Shown piece after piece: positions 26,562-34,437 of a stretch of 50,747 nt of DNA. The translations under genes and the position numbers were made by a program. The DNA comes from an uncultured Flaviramulus sp. (GTDB taxonomy: Bacteria; Bacteroidota; Bacteroidia; Flavobacteriales; Flavobacteriaceae): positions 1 through 50,747 of the forward strand of contig CANLXL010000019.1 of NCBI GenBank assembly GCA_947495125.1, written 5' to 3'. The notes beneath the pieces were generated by a model. The model saw only the letters and a list, made by a program, of their open reading frames with translations. It did no database searches and was not told where the DNA came from. How positions within the stretch are numbered: the first letter of the stretch is position 1; each line of letters starts with the position of its first letter.

Positions 26562-26670
26562 GACGACCGGTCAATTATTTAATATTATATTTTTTGTCCC
26601 CTCAGCTATGTGAATGATCGTCTTAATATTATAAATAACAAGAACGACTGGTAGAAATAAGCGACTGGTC
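26562..26670 (+). promoter_or_regulatory. Three CGAC(C/T)GGT copies between tetR and the RND gene
   Basis: CGACCGGT within GACGACCGGTC (26562-26572, containing the palindrome GACCGGTC), CGACTGGT (26645-26652) and CGACTGGTC (26662-26670) lie in the 147-nt gap. The last two copies are 17 nt apart, about one and a half helical turns, directly upstream of the exporter ATG at 26690. They are probably operators of the adjacent TetR protein. Confidence 0.6.
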
Positions 26671-26689
26671 AACTAATTAAACTTTAACT

Positions 26690-29071
26690 ATGAATGCACT
26701 TAAAAAAGTAAGTAATGCCTCCAACAGATTCGCCAAACGCTGGGCAGAGTTTGTTATCAAAAAGAAATGGTTGGTTCTCATTGGAACTTTAGTTCTGGCC
26801 TTGGGATTAGCATCGAAAGGCAACATGGAGTTCGATGGGGACTATCATGTGTTTTTTAGTAAATCCAACCCCGAATTAGAAGCCTTTGATGCGCTTCAGG
26901 AAAAATATACCAAGGATGATAATGTGATTCTTGTGTTATCGCCATCGAACGGGGATATATTCACAAGAGAAAACTTAACTGCTATTGAAGAATTAACCAC
27001 AGAGTCTTGGAATACCCCGTATTCATCACGTGTTGATGCCGTTACTAATTTTCAGCATACCAGTGCGGTAGACGACGATCTTTATGTTGATGATTTATCA
27101 TATGAGTCAGCGCTCAAAAGCGATGCTGAAATTGCAATGATTAGAGAAAAAGCTTTAAAGGAACCTCTGTTAGTTCATAGAATTCTTAATGAAGAAGGCA
27201 GTATTACGGCTATAAATATAACTGTTAGACTTCCCGGTGTTGATAGTGCCAAAGAAATCCCGGAGGTTACGGTCTTTGTAAGACAAATGATTGACGATTT
27301 TAAGGCAAAGCATCCCAACTTCGAAATTCATTCCTCAGGTTTAGTACCCTTAAACACTGCATTTTTTGAAGCCTCTATGGCCGATATGGCCTTAACATTA
27401 TTTATGCTCATAGTTGTGATCATTACGACATTTGTGCTTACCAGAAATGTTTATAGCACCATCGCAACCCTGATAGTCGTTATGTTTTCAATTATGAGTG
27501 CTATTGGATTCGTAGGACTTATGGGAATTAAACTAACACCACCATCTGCCGTATTTCCTACTATGATATTAACATTGGCGGTAGCAGATAGCATTCACAT
27601 TTTAATAACAATGCTTCAGAAAATGCGAAAGGATAGCTTGACTAAAGTTGAGGCTTTGATAGAGTCTATGCGGCTTAATTTTATGCCGGTGTTTATTACG
27701 AGTTTAACCACCATAATCGGGTTCTTAACGATGAACTTTGGCGATGTTCCTCCATTCTGGGATTTGGGCAATATCACGGCGTTCGGAATGCTTATGGCAT
27801 TTTTATTTTCTACGACAACCTTACCGGCATTAATGGCCATATTTCCTGTAAAAACTAAAGCTAAAGAAGCAGTTCAAAGCGTGGGAAAGAATGGTTATGC
27901 GCGCTTAGGGAATTTTGTCGTTAAACAGCCTGTGAGGCTCACCATTGTATCTCTGGTTATCATTGGAGGTTTATCTTTTTTAGCCACTAAAAATACCTTT
28001 AACGATGAGTTTATTAATTACTTTGATAAGAGTGTAAGGTTTAGAACGGACACAGATTATATTAGTGAAAACCTAACAGGAATTTATAATATTGAATACT
28101 CCATAGGTAGCGGTGAAAGTGGAGGGATAAATAACCCTGAATACCTTCAAAAGTTAAATGATTTTGAAGATTGGCTTAACGATCAGCCGGAAGTAGTTCA
28201 TGTCAATGCTTTTAGTGAAGTAGCCCGTCGGGTAAATCGTTCGATGCATGGTGATGATGAAAATTTCTATAAAGTACCCGAGAATCGCGAAGAAGCTGCT
28301 CAGTACTTATTGCTTTATGAGTTGTCTTTACCTTTTGGTCTAGATCTTAACAATCAAATAAATGTAGATAAATCTGAAACACGTGTCACCGTAACCCTTA
28401 AGAATATTGATAGCCCGGAAATGATAGCCTTTTCAGAGCGTGGAGAGCAATGGCTACGCGATAATACGCCGGAAGAAATGCATGCCTTAGGCGTGAGCCC
28501 GATGCTCATGTTCTCCAAACTCGGGTTTAGACAAGCCGATAGCATGTTTAAAGGAAATATAATCGCACTCATCTTAATTTCTCTTGTGCTCATGTTGGCA
28601 CTAAGAAATTTCAAACTCGGGCTGTTAAGTATTATCCCAAACGTCACTCCGGTATTAGTTGGTTTTGGTATTTGGGCGCTTTATAAGGCGCAAATTAACA
28701 CGGGAATGGTTATCGTTTTTGGAATGACTCTCGGAATCATTGTTGACGATACCGTCCATTTTATGAGTAAGTTTTTACGGGCCAAACGGGAATTGGGCTA
28801 TGATTCGAAGCAGGCGGTTGTTTACGCTTTCGAAACTGTTGGTAAAGCTTTGGTCACAACAACCATTGTCCTTATCGCAGGCTTTACTGTGCTCTCGACA
28901 TCGTCGTTTGCCTTAAATAGCTATATGGCAAGAATTACGGTAATTATCATTTTAGGAGCACTTATTATAGACTTTATTTTATTGCCATCATTATTAATTC
29001 TTACCAGCAGAAAAGAAACCAAAACGGCTAATAGTCCGGCAAATCTTAACCAAATTATATTAGATAAATAA
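26690..29071 (+). CDS. RND/MMPL-family transporter (HpnN-like lipid exporter type)
   Basis: Inner-membrane proton-driven exporter of 793 residues. Two homologous halves each have one membrane helix, a periplasmic domain and five clustered helices. The likely proton-relay residues lie in LAVADSIHILITML (about residue 300) and GIIVDDTVHFMSKFL (about residue 685). The short periplasmic loops and lack of a membrane-fusion partner place it with the MMPL/HpnN group, which moves lipids and hydrophobic compounds, not with the tripartite drug pumps. It is followed after 16 nt by a LolA-like protein and then by an outer-membrane barrel-type protein; TetR precedes it. Confidence 0.92.
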   Translation: MNALKKVSNASNRFAKRWAEFVIKKKWLVLIGTLVLALGLASKGNMEFDGDYHVFFSKSNPELEAFDALQEKYTKDDNVILVLSPSNGDIFTRENLTAIEELTTESWNTPYSSRVDAVTNFQHTSAVDDDLYVDDLSYESALKSDAEIAMIREKALKEPLLVHRILNEEGSITAINITVRLPGVDSAKEIPEVTVFVRQMIDDFKAKHPNFEIHSSGLVPLNTAFFEASMADMALTLFMLIVVIITTFVLTRNVYSTIATLIVVMFSIMSAIGFVGLMGIKLTPPSAVFPTMILTLAVADSIHILITMLQKMRKDSLTKVEALIESMRLNFMPVFITSLTTIIGFLTMNFGDVPPFWDLGNITAFGMLMAFLFSTTTLPALMAIFPVKTKAKEAVQSVGKNGYARLGNFVVKQPVRLTIVSLVIIGGLSFLATKNTFNDEFINYFDKSVRFRTDTDYISENLTGIYNIEYSIGSGESGGINNPEYLQKLNDFEDWLNDQPEVVHVNAFSEVARRVNRSMHGDDENFYKVPENREEAAQYLLLYELSLPFGLDLNNQINVDKSETRVTVTLKNIDSPEMIAFSERGEQWLRDNTPEEMHALGVSPMLMFSKLGFRQADSMFKGNIIALILISLVLMLALRNFKLGLLSIIPNVTPVLVGFGIWALYKAQINTGMVIVFGMTLGIIVDDTVHFMSKFLRAKRELGYDSKQAVVYAFETVGKALVTTTIVLIAGFTVLSTSSFALNSYMARITVIIILGALIIDFILLPSLLILTSRKETKTANSPANLNQIILDK

Positions 29072-29087
29072 CACAAAAAAGAAGAAT

Positions 29088-29858
29088 ATGAAGTATACAG
29101 TTTTAGTATTAATAGCACTATTTACAATAGGAACTCAGGCACAAACAGCTGAAGAACGCGGATTAGAGATTGCAAAAGCGGCAGAACAAGCCGATCTAGG
29201 CTTTATAAGCTCTACGGTAAATTTAAAAATGACTTTAAAGAATAAAAACGGACAAACCAGTGAACGCTCTTTAACCACGCGAACACTTGAACTTATAGAA
29301 GACGGAGATAAATCGTTAATTGTTTTTAACAGCCCAAAGGATGTTAAAGGGACATCAACATTAACCTTTACCCATAAGGTTGGTCCGGACGATCAGTGGT
29401 TGTACCTACCTTCTATTAAACGGGTAAAGCGGATTTCTTCGAACAATAAATCCGGTCCTTTTGTGGGAAGCGAGTTTGCCTATGAAGACTTATCATCACA
29501 AGAAGTTGAAAAATACACCTATAAGTTCTTAGAATCAAATGGAACTCTTATTACCATAGAACAGGACCCTGTTGATCCAAAATCAGGATATACCAGAAGG
29601 CTTGTAACCTATAATAAGGATAAAGGATATCGTATTGAAAAAGTAGATTTTTATGATCGTAAAAATGCGCTTTTAAAAACATTAACCTATTCGGGCTATA
29701 AGTTATATAAGAATAAGTTTTGGAGAGCTTCAACATTTAATATGGTAAATCATCAAAGTAATAAAGAAACCTTACTGAATTTTTCCGATTACAATTTCAA
29801 TGCTAATTTAACAGAAGATGATTTTTCTCAAAATGCACTGAAAAGAGCTGGTAAATAA
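29088..29858 (+). CDS. Outer membrane lipoprotein-sorting protein, LolA-like
   Basis: A 256-residue periplasmic protein with a signal peptide (residues 1-19, cleavage TQA-Q). The rest is a LolA/LolB-like half-barrel recognised from TRTLELIEDGDKSLIVFNSPKDVKG, the stretch WLYLPSIKRVKRISSNNKSG, and FVGSEFAYEDLSSQEVEKY. This subfamily travels with RND/MMPL exporters and is thought to carry a lipid or lipophilic cargo across the periplasm. It lies 16 nt behind the exporter gene, so it is co-transcribed. Confidence 0.9.
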   Translation: MKYTVLVLIALFTIGTQAQTAEERGLEIAKAAEQADLGFISSTVNLKMTLKNKNGQTSERSLTTRTLELIEDGDKSLIVFNSPKDVKGTSTLTFTHKVGPDDQWLYLPSIKRVKRISSNNKSGPFVGSEFAYEDLSSQEVEKYTYKFLESNGTLITIEQDPVDPKSGYTRRLVTYNKDKGYRIEKVDFYDRKNALLKTLTYSGYKLYKNKFWRASTFNMVNHQSNKETLLNFSDYNFNANLTEDDFSQNALKRAGK

Positions 29859-29884
29859 TAAAATTTTTGTGGTGACTGTTGTAA

Positions 29885-29919
29885 GAATTCGGAGGCTGGA
29901 ATTAGTGGCCTCTGAATTC
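29885..29919 (+). terminator. Strong hairpin between the LolA-like and barrel genes
   Basis: A 12-bp stem (GAATTCGGAGGC / GCCTCTGAATTC, one G-U pair) with an 11-nt loop, followed by TTCTTAAAAAA and not a clean T-run. It may be a partial terminator or an mRNA-processing/stability element that sets the level of the downstream gene. Confidence 0.5.
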
Positions 29920-29938
29920 TTCTTAAAAAAATAATATT

Positions 29939-31141
29939 TTGAGACATATAATACGATATCTTGCTTTAGTGATCCTATCGTTCACAGGATTTTCACAAGA
30001 AGTGGAAAATGAAGCTTCAGTGATTCATGATTTTGAATTAGAACTTGAAACGGAATACAGATTCTTTTATAAAGACCCTTTATTTAACGAGCAGAAAAAC
30101 CATTTTCCGGCATTGGCGATTAGACCAAAATACACCATAGAATGGAACGAAGGCTATGAGAGTATAACCGCTGAGGGTTTTTTTCGTTTTGATGTTGATA
30201 ATGAACGTACCCATTGGGATATTAGGGAGTTATATTATCAAAAAGTGAAGGGCAATTGGGAACTAAGTGCTGGTTTAAAAAAAATATATTGGGGCGTTAC
30301 GGAAAGTAATCATTTGGTGGATATCATAAATCAAACAGATGCTGTTGAGCGTTTTGATGGCGAGCAAAAATTGGGTCAACCCATGTTACAGTATTCATTG
30401 AATACCAATTTTGGAACCTTCGATGTATTCTATTTACCGTACCATAGGAGGCGAACATTTGCTGGTTCTAAGGGACGGTTAAGGTTTCCCGTGATTATTG
30501 CTAAAGATGAGGTGGACTACGAAAGTGGTGCGGAAGAATGGCGGCAAGATTTTGCGCTAAGGTATAGTCATAGTTTCGATATTATAGACCTTGGTATTTC
30601 ACATTTTTATGGCAATGGCAGAGAGCCTCTTTTTACATTTGATTCATTGGGTAACATCAATGCCTTTTACCCTGTAATACACCAAACGGGTCTGGATCTT
30701 CAAATTACACACAATGCCTTTTTGTGGAAACTGGAATCCATTTATAGGTCAAGCAATGCTCAGGATTTTTTTGCGCTTACCGGCGGTTTCGAGTTTACGA
30801 TAAGCAATATTAAAAATTCAGGAATAGATGTAGGACTGATAAGTGAATATTTATTTGATGATAGAGATGAGTTGGCATTAAACGCCTTACAAAACGACAT
30901 CTTTTTTGGTAGCCGGATCGCGTTTAATGATATTCAGGATACTTCCATATTAATCGGCGGGATATCCGATTTAGAATCCGGTAGTAACATTTTTAGTATC
31001 GAGGCTTCAAGACGTATTGGGAGTAGTTGGAAAGCAGAGTTGGAAGCCCGAATTTTTAGCAATATTTCGAATGAAGAATTCATATTATCAAATTTTAAAA
31101 ATGATAGTTTTTTAAGATTTACAATGGTTAAATTCTTTTAG
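29939..31141 (+). CDS. Predicted outer-membrane beta-barrel protein of an RND/LolA transport operon
   Basis: A 400-residue exported protein. The frame starts at TTG (29939); the immediately following sequence RHIIRYLALVILSFTGFSQ is a good signal peptide, which supports this start. The mature part has alternating amphipathic strands rich in aromatic residues (ELETEYRFFYKDPLF, WELSAGLKKIYWGVTES, FALRYSHSFDIIDLGISHFYG) and ends in Phe (FTMVKFF), the usual terminal residue of barrels. It resembles DUF1302-type porin-like proteins known beside MMPL and LolA-like genes. It probably forms the outer-membrane end of the pathway; assignment is by pattern only. Confidence 0.72.
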   Translation: MRHIIRYLALVILSFTGFSQEVENEASVIHDFELELETEYRFFYKDPLFNEQKNHFPALAIRPKYTIEWNEGYESITAEGFFRFDVDNERTHWDIRELYYQKVKGNWELSAGLKKIYWGVTESNHLVDIINQTDAVERFDGEQKLGQPMLQYSLNTNFGTFDVFYLPYHRRRTFAGSKGRLRFPVIIAKDEVDYESGAEEWRQDFALRYSHSFDIIDLGISHFYGNGREPLFTFDSLGNINAFYPVIHQTGLDLQITHNAFLWKLESIYRSSNAQDFFALTGGFEFTISNIKNSGIDVGLISEYLFDDRDELALNALQNDIFFGSRIAFNDIQDTSILIGGISDLESGSNIFSIEASRRIGSSWKAELEARIFSNISNEEFILSNFKNDSFLRFTMVKFF

Positions 31142-31164
31142 CGTATTTGATTGATAGCAGTGAG

Positions 31165-31198
31165 GGTCAAGTTTTAAATAACTTGGCCTTTATTTTTT
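31165..31198 (+). terminator. Terminator of the RND operon
   Basis: A 9-bp stem (GGTCAAGTT / AACTTGGCC, one G-U pair) followed by TTTATTTTTT, 24 nt after the barrel gene stop. Confidence 0.75.
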
Positions 31199-31495
31199 AG
31201 AATAACCGATGGTCATAAAAACTTTTTTGAATGAGAAACCTCTGTATAAACTGTGCTTCGTTTACAACTTAAAACTGCCAATCCAAACCATTTTGGAGGC
31301 ATTTCAAATCAAATATCCTCATAGTCTTAACTAAAAGTTTTTTATTGTATTTAGTTGTAGAAATAGGTTAGCTTTAAACTTTGTTTTTCTGCTTATAATA
31401 TAGCAAAGACCTGAATTTATAAAAGAAAAACCTGCGATTAATATCGAGCTAAATGCAAAGCTGCTTGATTAATTTAAAAAATAAATTTGGGTACT
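31199..31495. other. Gene-free AT-rich stretch
   Basis: Between the RND operon terminator and the stand-alone receiver gene I see no open frame of protein character, no tRNA-like fold and no clear promoter match; the likely content is the leader of the receiver gene. Confidence 0.5.
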
Positions 31496-31876
31496 ATGAA
31501 AAAAGTTTTAGTAATTGAAGATGAATATTTAATTAGAGCGCAGTTAGTAGGTCTTGTTAAAAAAATGTATCCTGATTTTCAGATAGTTGGAGAGGCAGAT
31601 TCTGTTTTAAAATCAGTAAATTATCTTTTAAATGAAACACATCCAGATTTGATTTTTATGGATGTGGAGTTGTCTGATGGATTATGTTTTGAAATCTTTA
31701 ACAGAGTCAATATTACATGCCCCATAATTTTTACAACGGCCTATCAAGGAAATGCCATGAAAGACATAAAAACCAGAGGAATTGACTATTTGTTAAAGCC
31801 AATAAATGAAGAAGATTTGGTAAGGGTCATTAAAAAATTTTTAGATATAAGCCAAAACGGTTATCATAGAGCTTAA
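31496..31876 (+). CDS. Stand-alone response regulator receiver domain
   Basis: A 126-residue CheY-like protein with the acidic pocket EDE (residues 8-10), phospho-acceptor Asp56 in LIFMDVELSDG, the switch threonine in FTTAY and Lys101 in DYLLKPI. The D-Y-L-L-K-P-I form is typical of receivers normally joined to LytTR output domains, but the frame ends directly after the receiver and no LytTR domain follows in any frame. It is either a true single-domain regulator or a truncated LytTR regulator. ATG at 31496 is chosen; a TTG three codons earlier is possible. No kinase is adjacent. Confidence 0.85.
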   Translation: MKKVLVIEDEYLIRAQLVGLVKKMYPDFQIVGEADSVLKSVNYLLNETHPDLIFMDVELSDGLCFEIFNRVNITCPIIFTTAYQGNAMKDIKTRGIDYLLKPINEEDLVRVIKKFLDISQNGYHRA

Positions 31877-31964
31877 TATTAACCCGATGAATTTAAAAGT
31901 AAAGGACTGAAGCATAAAACCCGAGAAGCTTCGGCCATAATAAACAGGGTAGAAAACCAAAAAA

Positions 31965-32438
31965 TCATCGATGGTGATAAGGTTCATTTCTCAAAATCGT
32001 AAAACCTCGATACAATTGTTCCACAAAAAACAAACGTATCATCTGATGGGAAAATGTCATTTTAGATAGCGACAGTTTTCCATTTGCCTTTTTATAGATG
32101 TCTTCAGAAAAACCATAAGGCCCACCAATAGCAAATACCAATTGCTTGATACCCGAATTCATGTGTTTTTGCAGGTAGTTTGAAAAATCCATAGAATCAA
32201 ATTGCTTTCCATTTTCATCTAGCAAAATAAGAATATCCGAGGGCCCTAGTTTTTTTAAAATAAGTCCCCCTTCTTTTTGTTTTTGTTGTATTTCACTTAG
32301 GTTTTTTACTTGTTTTAAATCAGGAATAATTTCTAGTTGAAATCTAATATAATAACCTAAGCGTTTTTTATAATCTTCAATTAAAGCGTTAAGTTGCTTG
32401 TTATCAGTTTTTCCAATAGCGAGGAGTTTAATATTCAT
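31965..32438 (-). CDS. rlmH: 23S rRNA pseudouridine-1915 N3-methyltransferase
   Basis: An SPOUT-class methyltransferase of 157 residues that modifies pseudouridine 1915 in helix 69 of 23S rRNA. The trefoil-knot SAM-binding motif FAIGGPYGFSEDI and the C-terminal LSKMTFSHQMIRLFFVEQLYRGFTI, ending in PYHHR, are diagnostic. It is divergent from nadC. Confidence 0.97.
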   Translation of the reverse strand: MNIKLLAIGKTDNKQLNALIEDYKKRLGYYIRFQLEIIPDLKQVKNLSEIQQKQKEGGLILKKLGPSDILILLDENGKQFDSMDFSNYLQKHMNSGIKQLVFAIGGPYGFSEDIYKKANGKLSLSKMTFSHQMIRLFFVEQLYRGFTILRNEPYHHR

Positions 32439-32494
32439 ATAACAAAATTAGTATTTCCTATGAATCAATTAAATAATTCTAATCTAAAAATTTC

Positions 32495-32508
32495 TTTACT
32501 AAAGTAAA
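32495..32508. promoter_or_regulatory. Palindrome TTTACT-AA-AGTAAA upstream of nadC
   Basis: A perfect inverted repeat with 6-bp arms, 35 nt before the nadC ATG in the gap divergent from rlmH. It could be an operator for an NAD-responsive regulator, but no such regulator is in the window. Confidence 0.3.
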
Positions 32509-32543
32509 TCAATTTCTTATTTTAGCGTCAAACTTAATGTTAT

Positions 32544-33404
32544 ATGATTACACAGGAGCAATTTGACAATGAAATAAGATTCATAATTTCTAATGCAATC
32601 CGTGAGGATGTTGGAGATGGAGACCACAGTTCATTAGCTTGTATCCCTGAAAATGCAAGAGGAAGAGCTAAGCTTTTGGTAAAGGATAAAGGCGTTATTG
32701 GCGGTGTTAATTTTGCCAAAAAAGTGTTTGCTTATGTTGATAAAAGTTTAAAAATTGAAACCTTGATTGAAGATGGTGCGGAAGTCACTTATGGTGATAT
32801 TGTCATGTATGTTGAAGGACCGTCACAGTCTATTTTAAAAGCTGAACGCACTGTTTTAAATGCCATGCAACGTATGAGTGCGATTGCTACTAAAACAAGG
32901 ATGTTTGTTAACTTGTTAAAAGGTACGAAAACCAGAATTTTAGATACGCGTAAAACAACTCCAGGTATTCGCGTATTAGAAAAATGGGCCGTTAATATTG
33001 GCGGAGGTGAAAACCATAGGTTTGCTTTATACGATATGATCATGCTTAAGGATAATCACATTGATTTTGCCGGTGGGATTACGAAAGCTATTGAAATGAC
33101 CAAGCACTATTTAAGGGAGACCGAGAGGGATTTAAAAATTATGGTTGAAGCCAGAAATTTATCTGAAGTCGAAGAAATCTTAAAAAGTGATGGTATATAT
33201 AGAATACTACTTGATAATTTTGATTATGAAGATACCAGAAAAGCGGTCAAATTAATTGGAGATACTTGTCTTACTGAATCATCCGGTAATATAAACGAAA
33301 CGACTGTCAGGCATTATGCTGAATGTGGTGTAAACTATATTTCCTGTGGTGCTTTAACACATTCTGTACATAATATGGATTTGAGTTTAAAAGCTGTAAA
33401 ATAG
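32544..33404 (+). CDS. nadC: Nicotinate-nucleotide pyrophosphorylase (carboxylating)
   Basis: Quinolinate phosphoribosyltransferase of de novo NAD synthesis: converts quinolinate and PRPP to nicotinate mononucleotide, CO2 and pyrophosphate. The 286-residue protein has the family core LDTRKTTPGIRVLEKWAVNIGGG, followed by HRFALYDMIMLKDNHI (catalytic/PRPP-binding residues) and MVEARNLSEVEEIL. nadA and nadB are not nearby. The BrkB-family gene follows after 88 nt. Confidence 0.97.
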   Translation: MITQEQFDNEIRFIISNAIREDVGDGDHSSLACIPENARGRAKLLVKDKGVIGGVNFAKKVFAYVDKSLKIETLIEDGAEVTYGDIVMYVEGPSQSILKAERTVLNAMQRMSAIATKTRMFVNLLKGTKTRILDTRKTTPGIRVLEKWAVNIGGGENHRFALYDMIMLKDNHIDFAGGITKAIEMTKHYLRETERDLKIMVEARNLSEVEEILKSDGIYRILLDNFDYEDTRKAVKLIGDTCLTESSGNINETTVRHYAECGVNYISCGALTHSVHNMDLSLKAVK

Positions 33405-33492
33405 TAAACGACTAACGACTAACAGTTGTAATTTAGCCGTTGTTTCATTATAATATAGAATCTTAGTTGCAAACTATTTAAAGGCTTTATTT

Positions 33493-34434
33493 ATGAGTAA
33501 ACCCATTGAAGACAAACTAGATAAAATCCCGGTAATTAATGTCTTAGTGAGGTTTTTTAAACAAATTAAGCTACCAGGGTTTGAAGGGCTTTCAATTTAC
33601 GATCTTTTGGAAATGTATATTGTTGGTATTGTAGAAGGTGCTTTAACGACTAGAGCTAGTGCCATCGCTTATAGCTTTTTTATTGCTATTTTTCCATTTT
33701 TATTATTTGTTATTATTGTCATACCTGTTTTACCTTTTAAAGATTTTCAGGATCAGTTTTTAACATTTTTGGATTCTTTTTTACCACCCCAAACCTCAGA
33801 TTTTTTTAATGATAATATTTTCAATAATATTAGTACCAGTAAACAAGGGAGTTTATTGTCTTCCATATTTGTTTTGTCCATAATTTTAATGACGAATGGC
33901 GTTAATGCCGTATTTTCAGGTTTTGAGCATTCCTACCACGAACAGTTAACACGAAACATTTTTAAACAATGGTTATATGCTTTAGGTGTGGCTATAATTT
34001 TGGCTTTTCTTGTAATTATCACTGTTGGTGTTTTTGGGTATTTTCAAATTTATATTATCCAACCGTTGTATGAAAGCGTGACAGGAAAAGAAGCCTTAGA
34101 AAGCGCATCGGGTTTAGGCTGGATAATTTTTGCAAAATACTTGTTTTTTGTGGTTATGGTGTATTTGGCAACGGCTACACTGTATTATTTTGGAACTAAA
34201 GAAGGAAGACATTCAAAATTCTTTTCCATTGGAGCCTTGTTTACGACGTTACTTATTATTCTAACATCCTATTTGTTTGGTGTTTATATTGAAAACTTTA
34301 GTCAATATAACAAACTCTATGGCTCTATTGGTGCACTTTTAATTCTATTACTTTACTTATGGTTAAATGCCAATATTTTATTGTTGGGCTACGAGCTTAA
34401 CGCCTCTTTGAATAAACTACGTAAACGATGTTAG
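33493..34434 (+). CDS. YihY/BrkB family inner-membrane protein
   Basis: A 313-residue protein with about six membrane helices. The family pattern is clear: LTTRASAIAYSFFIAIFPFLLF, GVNAVFSGFEHSYH and the C-terminal YGSIGALLILLLYLWLNANILLLGYELNA. Once called ribonuclease BN, the family is now regarded as membrane proteins of unsettled function, possibly transport. priA starts 3 nt after the stop, so the two are co-transcribed. Confidence 0.92.
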   Translation: MSKPIEDKLDKIPVINVLVRFFKQIKLPGFEGLSIYDLLEMYIVGIVEGALTTRASAIAYSFFIAIFPFLLFVIIVIPVLPFKDFQDQFLTFLDSFLPPQTSDFFNDNIFNNISTSKQGSLLSSIFVLSIILMTNGVNAVFSGFEHSYHEQLTRNIFKQWLYALGVAIILAFLVIITVGVFGYFQIYIIQPLYESVTGKEALESASGLGWIIFAKYLFFVVMVYLATATLYYFGTKEGRHSKFFSIGALFTTLLIILTSYLFGVYIENFSQYNKLYGSIGALLILLLYLWLNANILLLGYELNASLNKLRKRC

Positions 34435-34437
34435 TTT

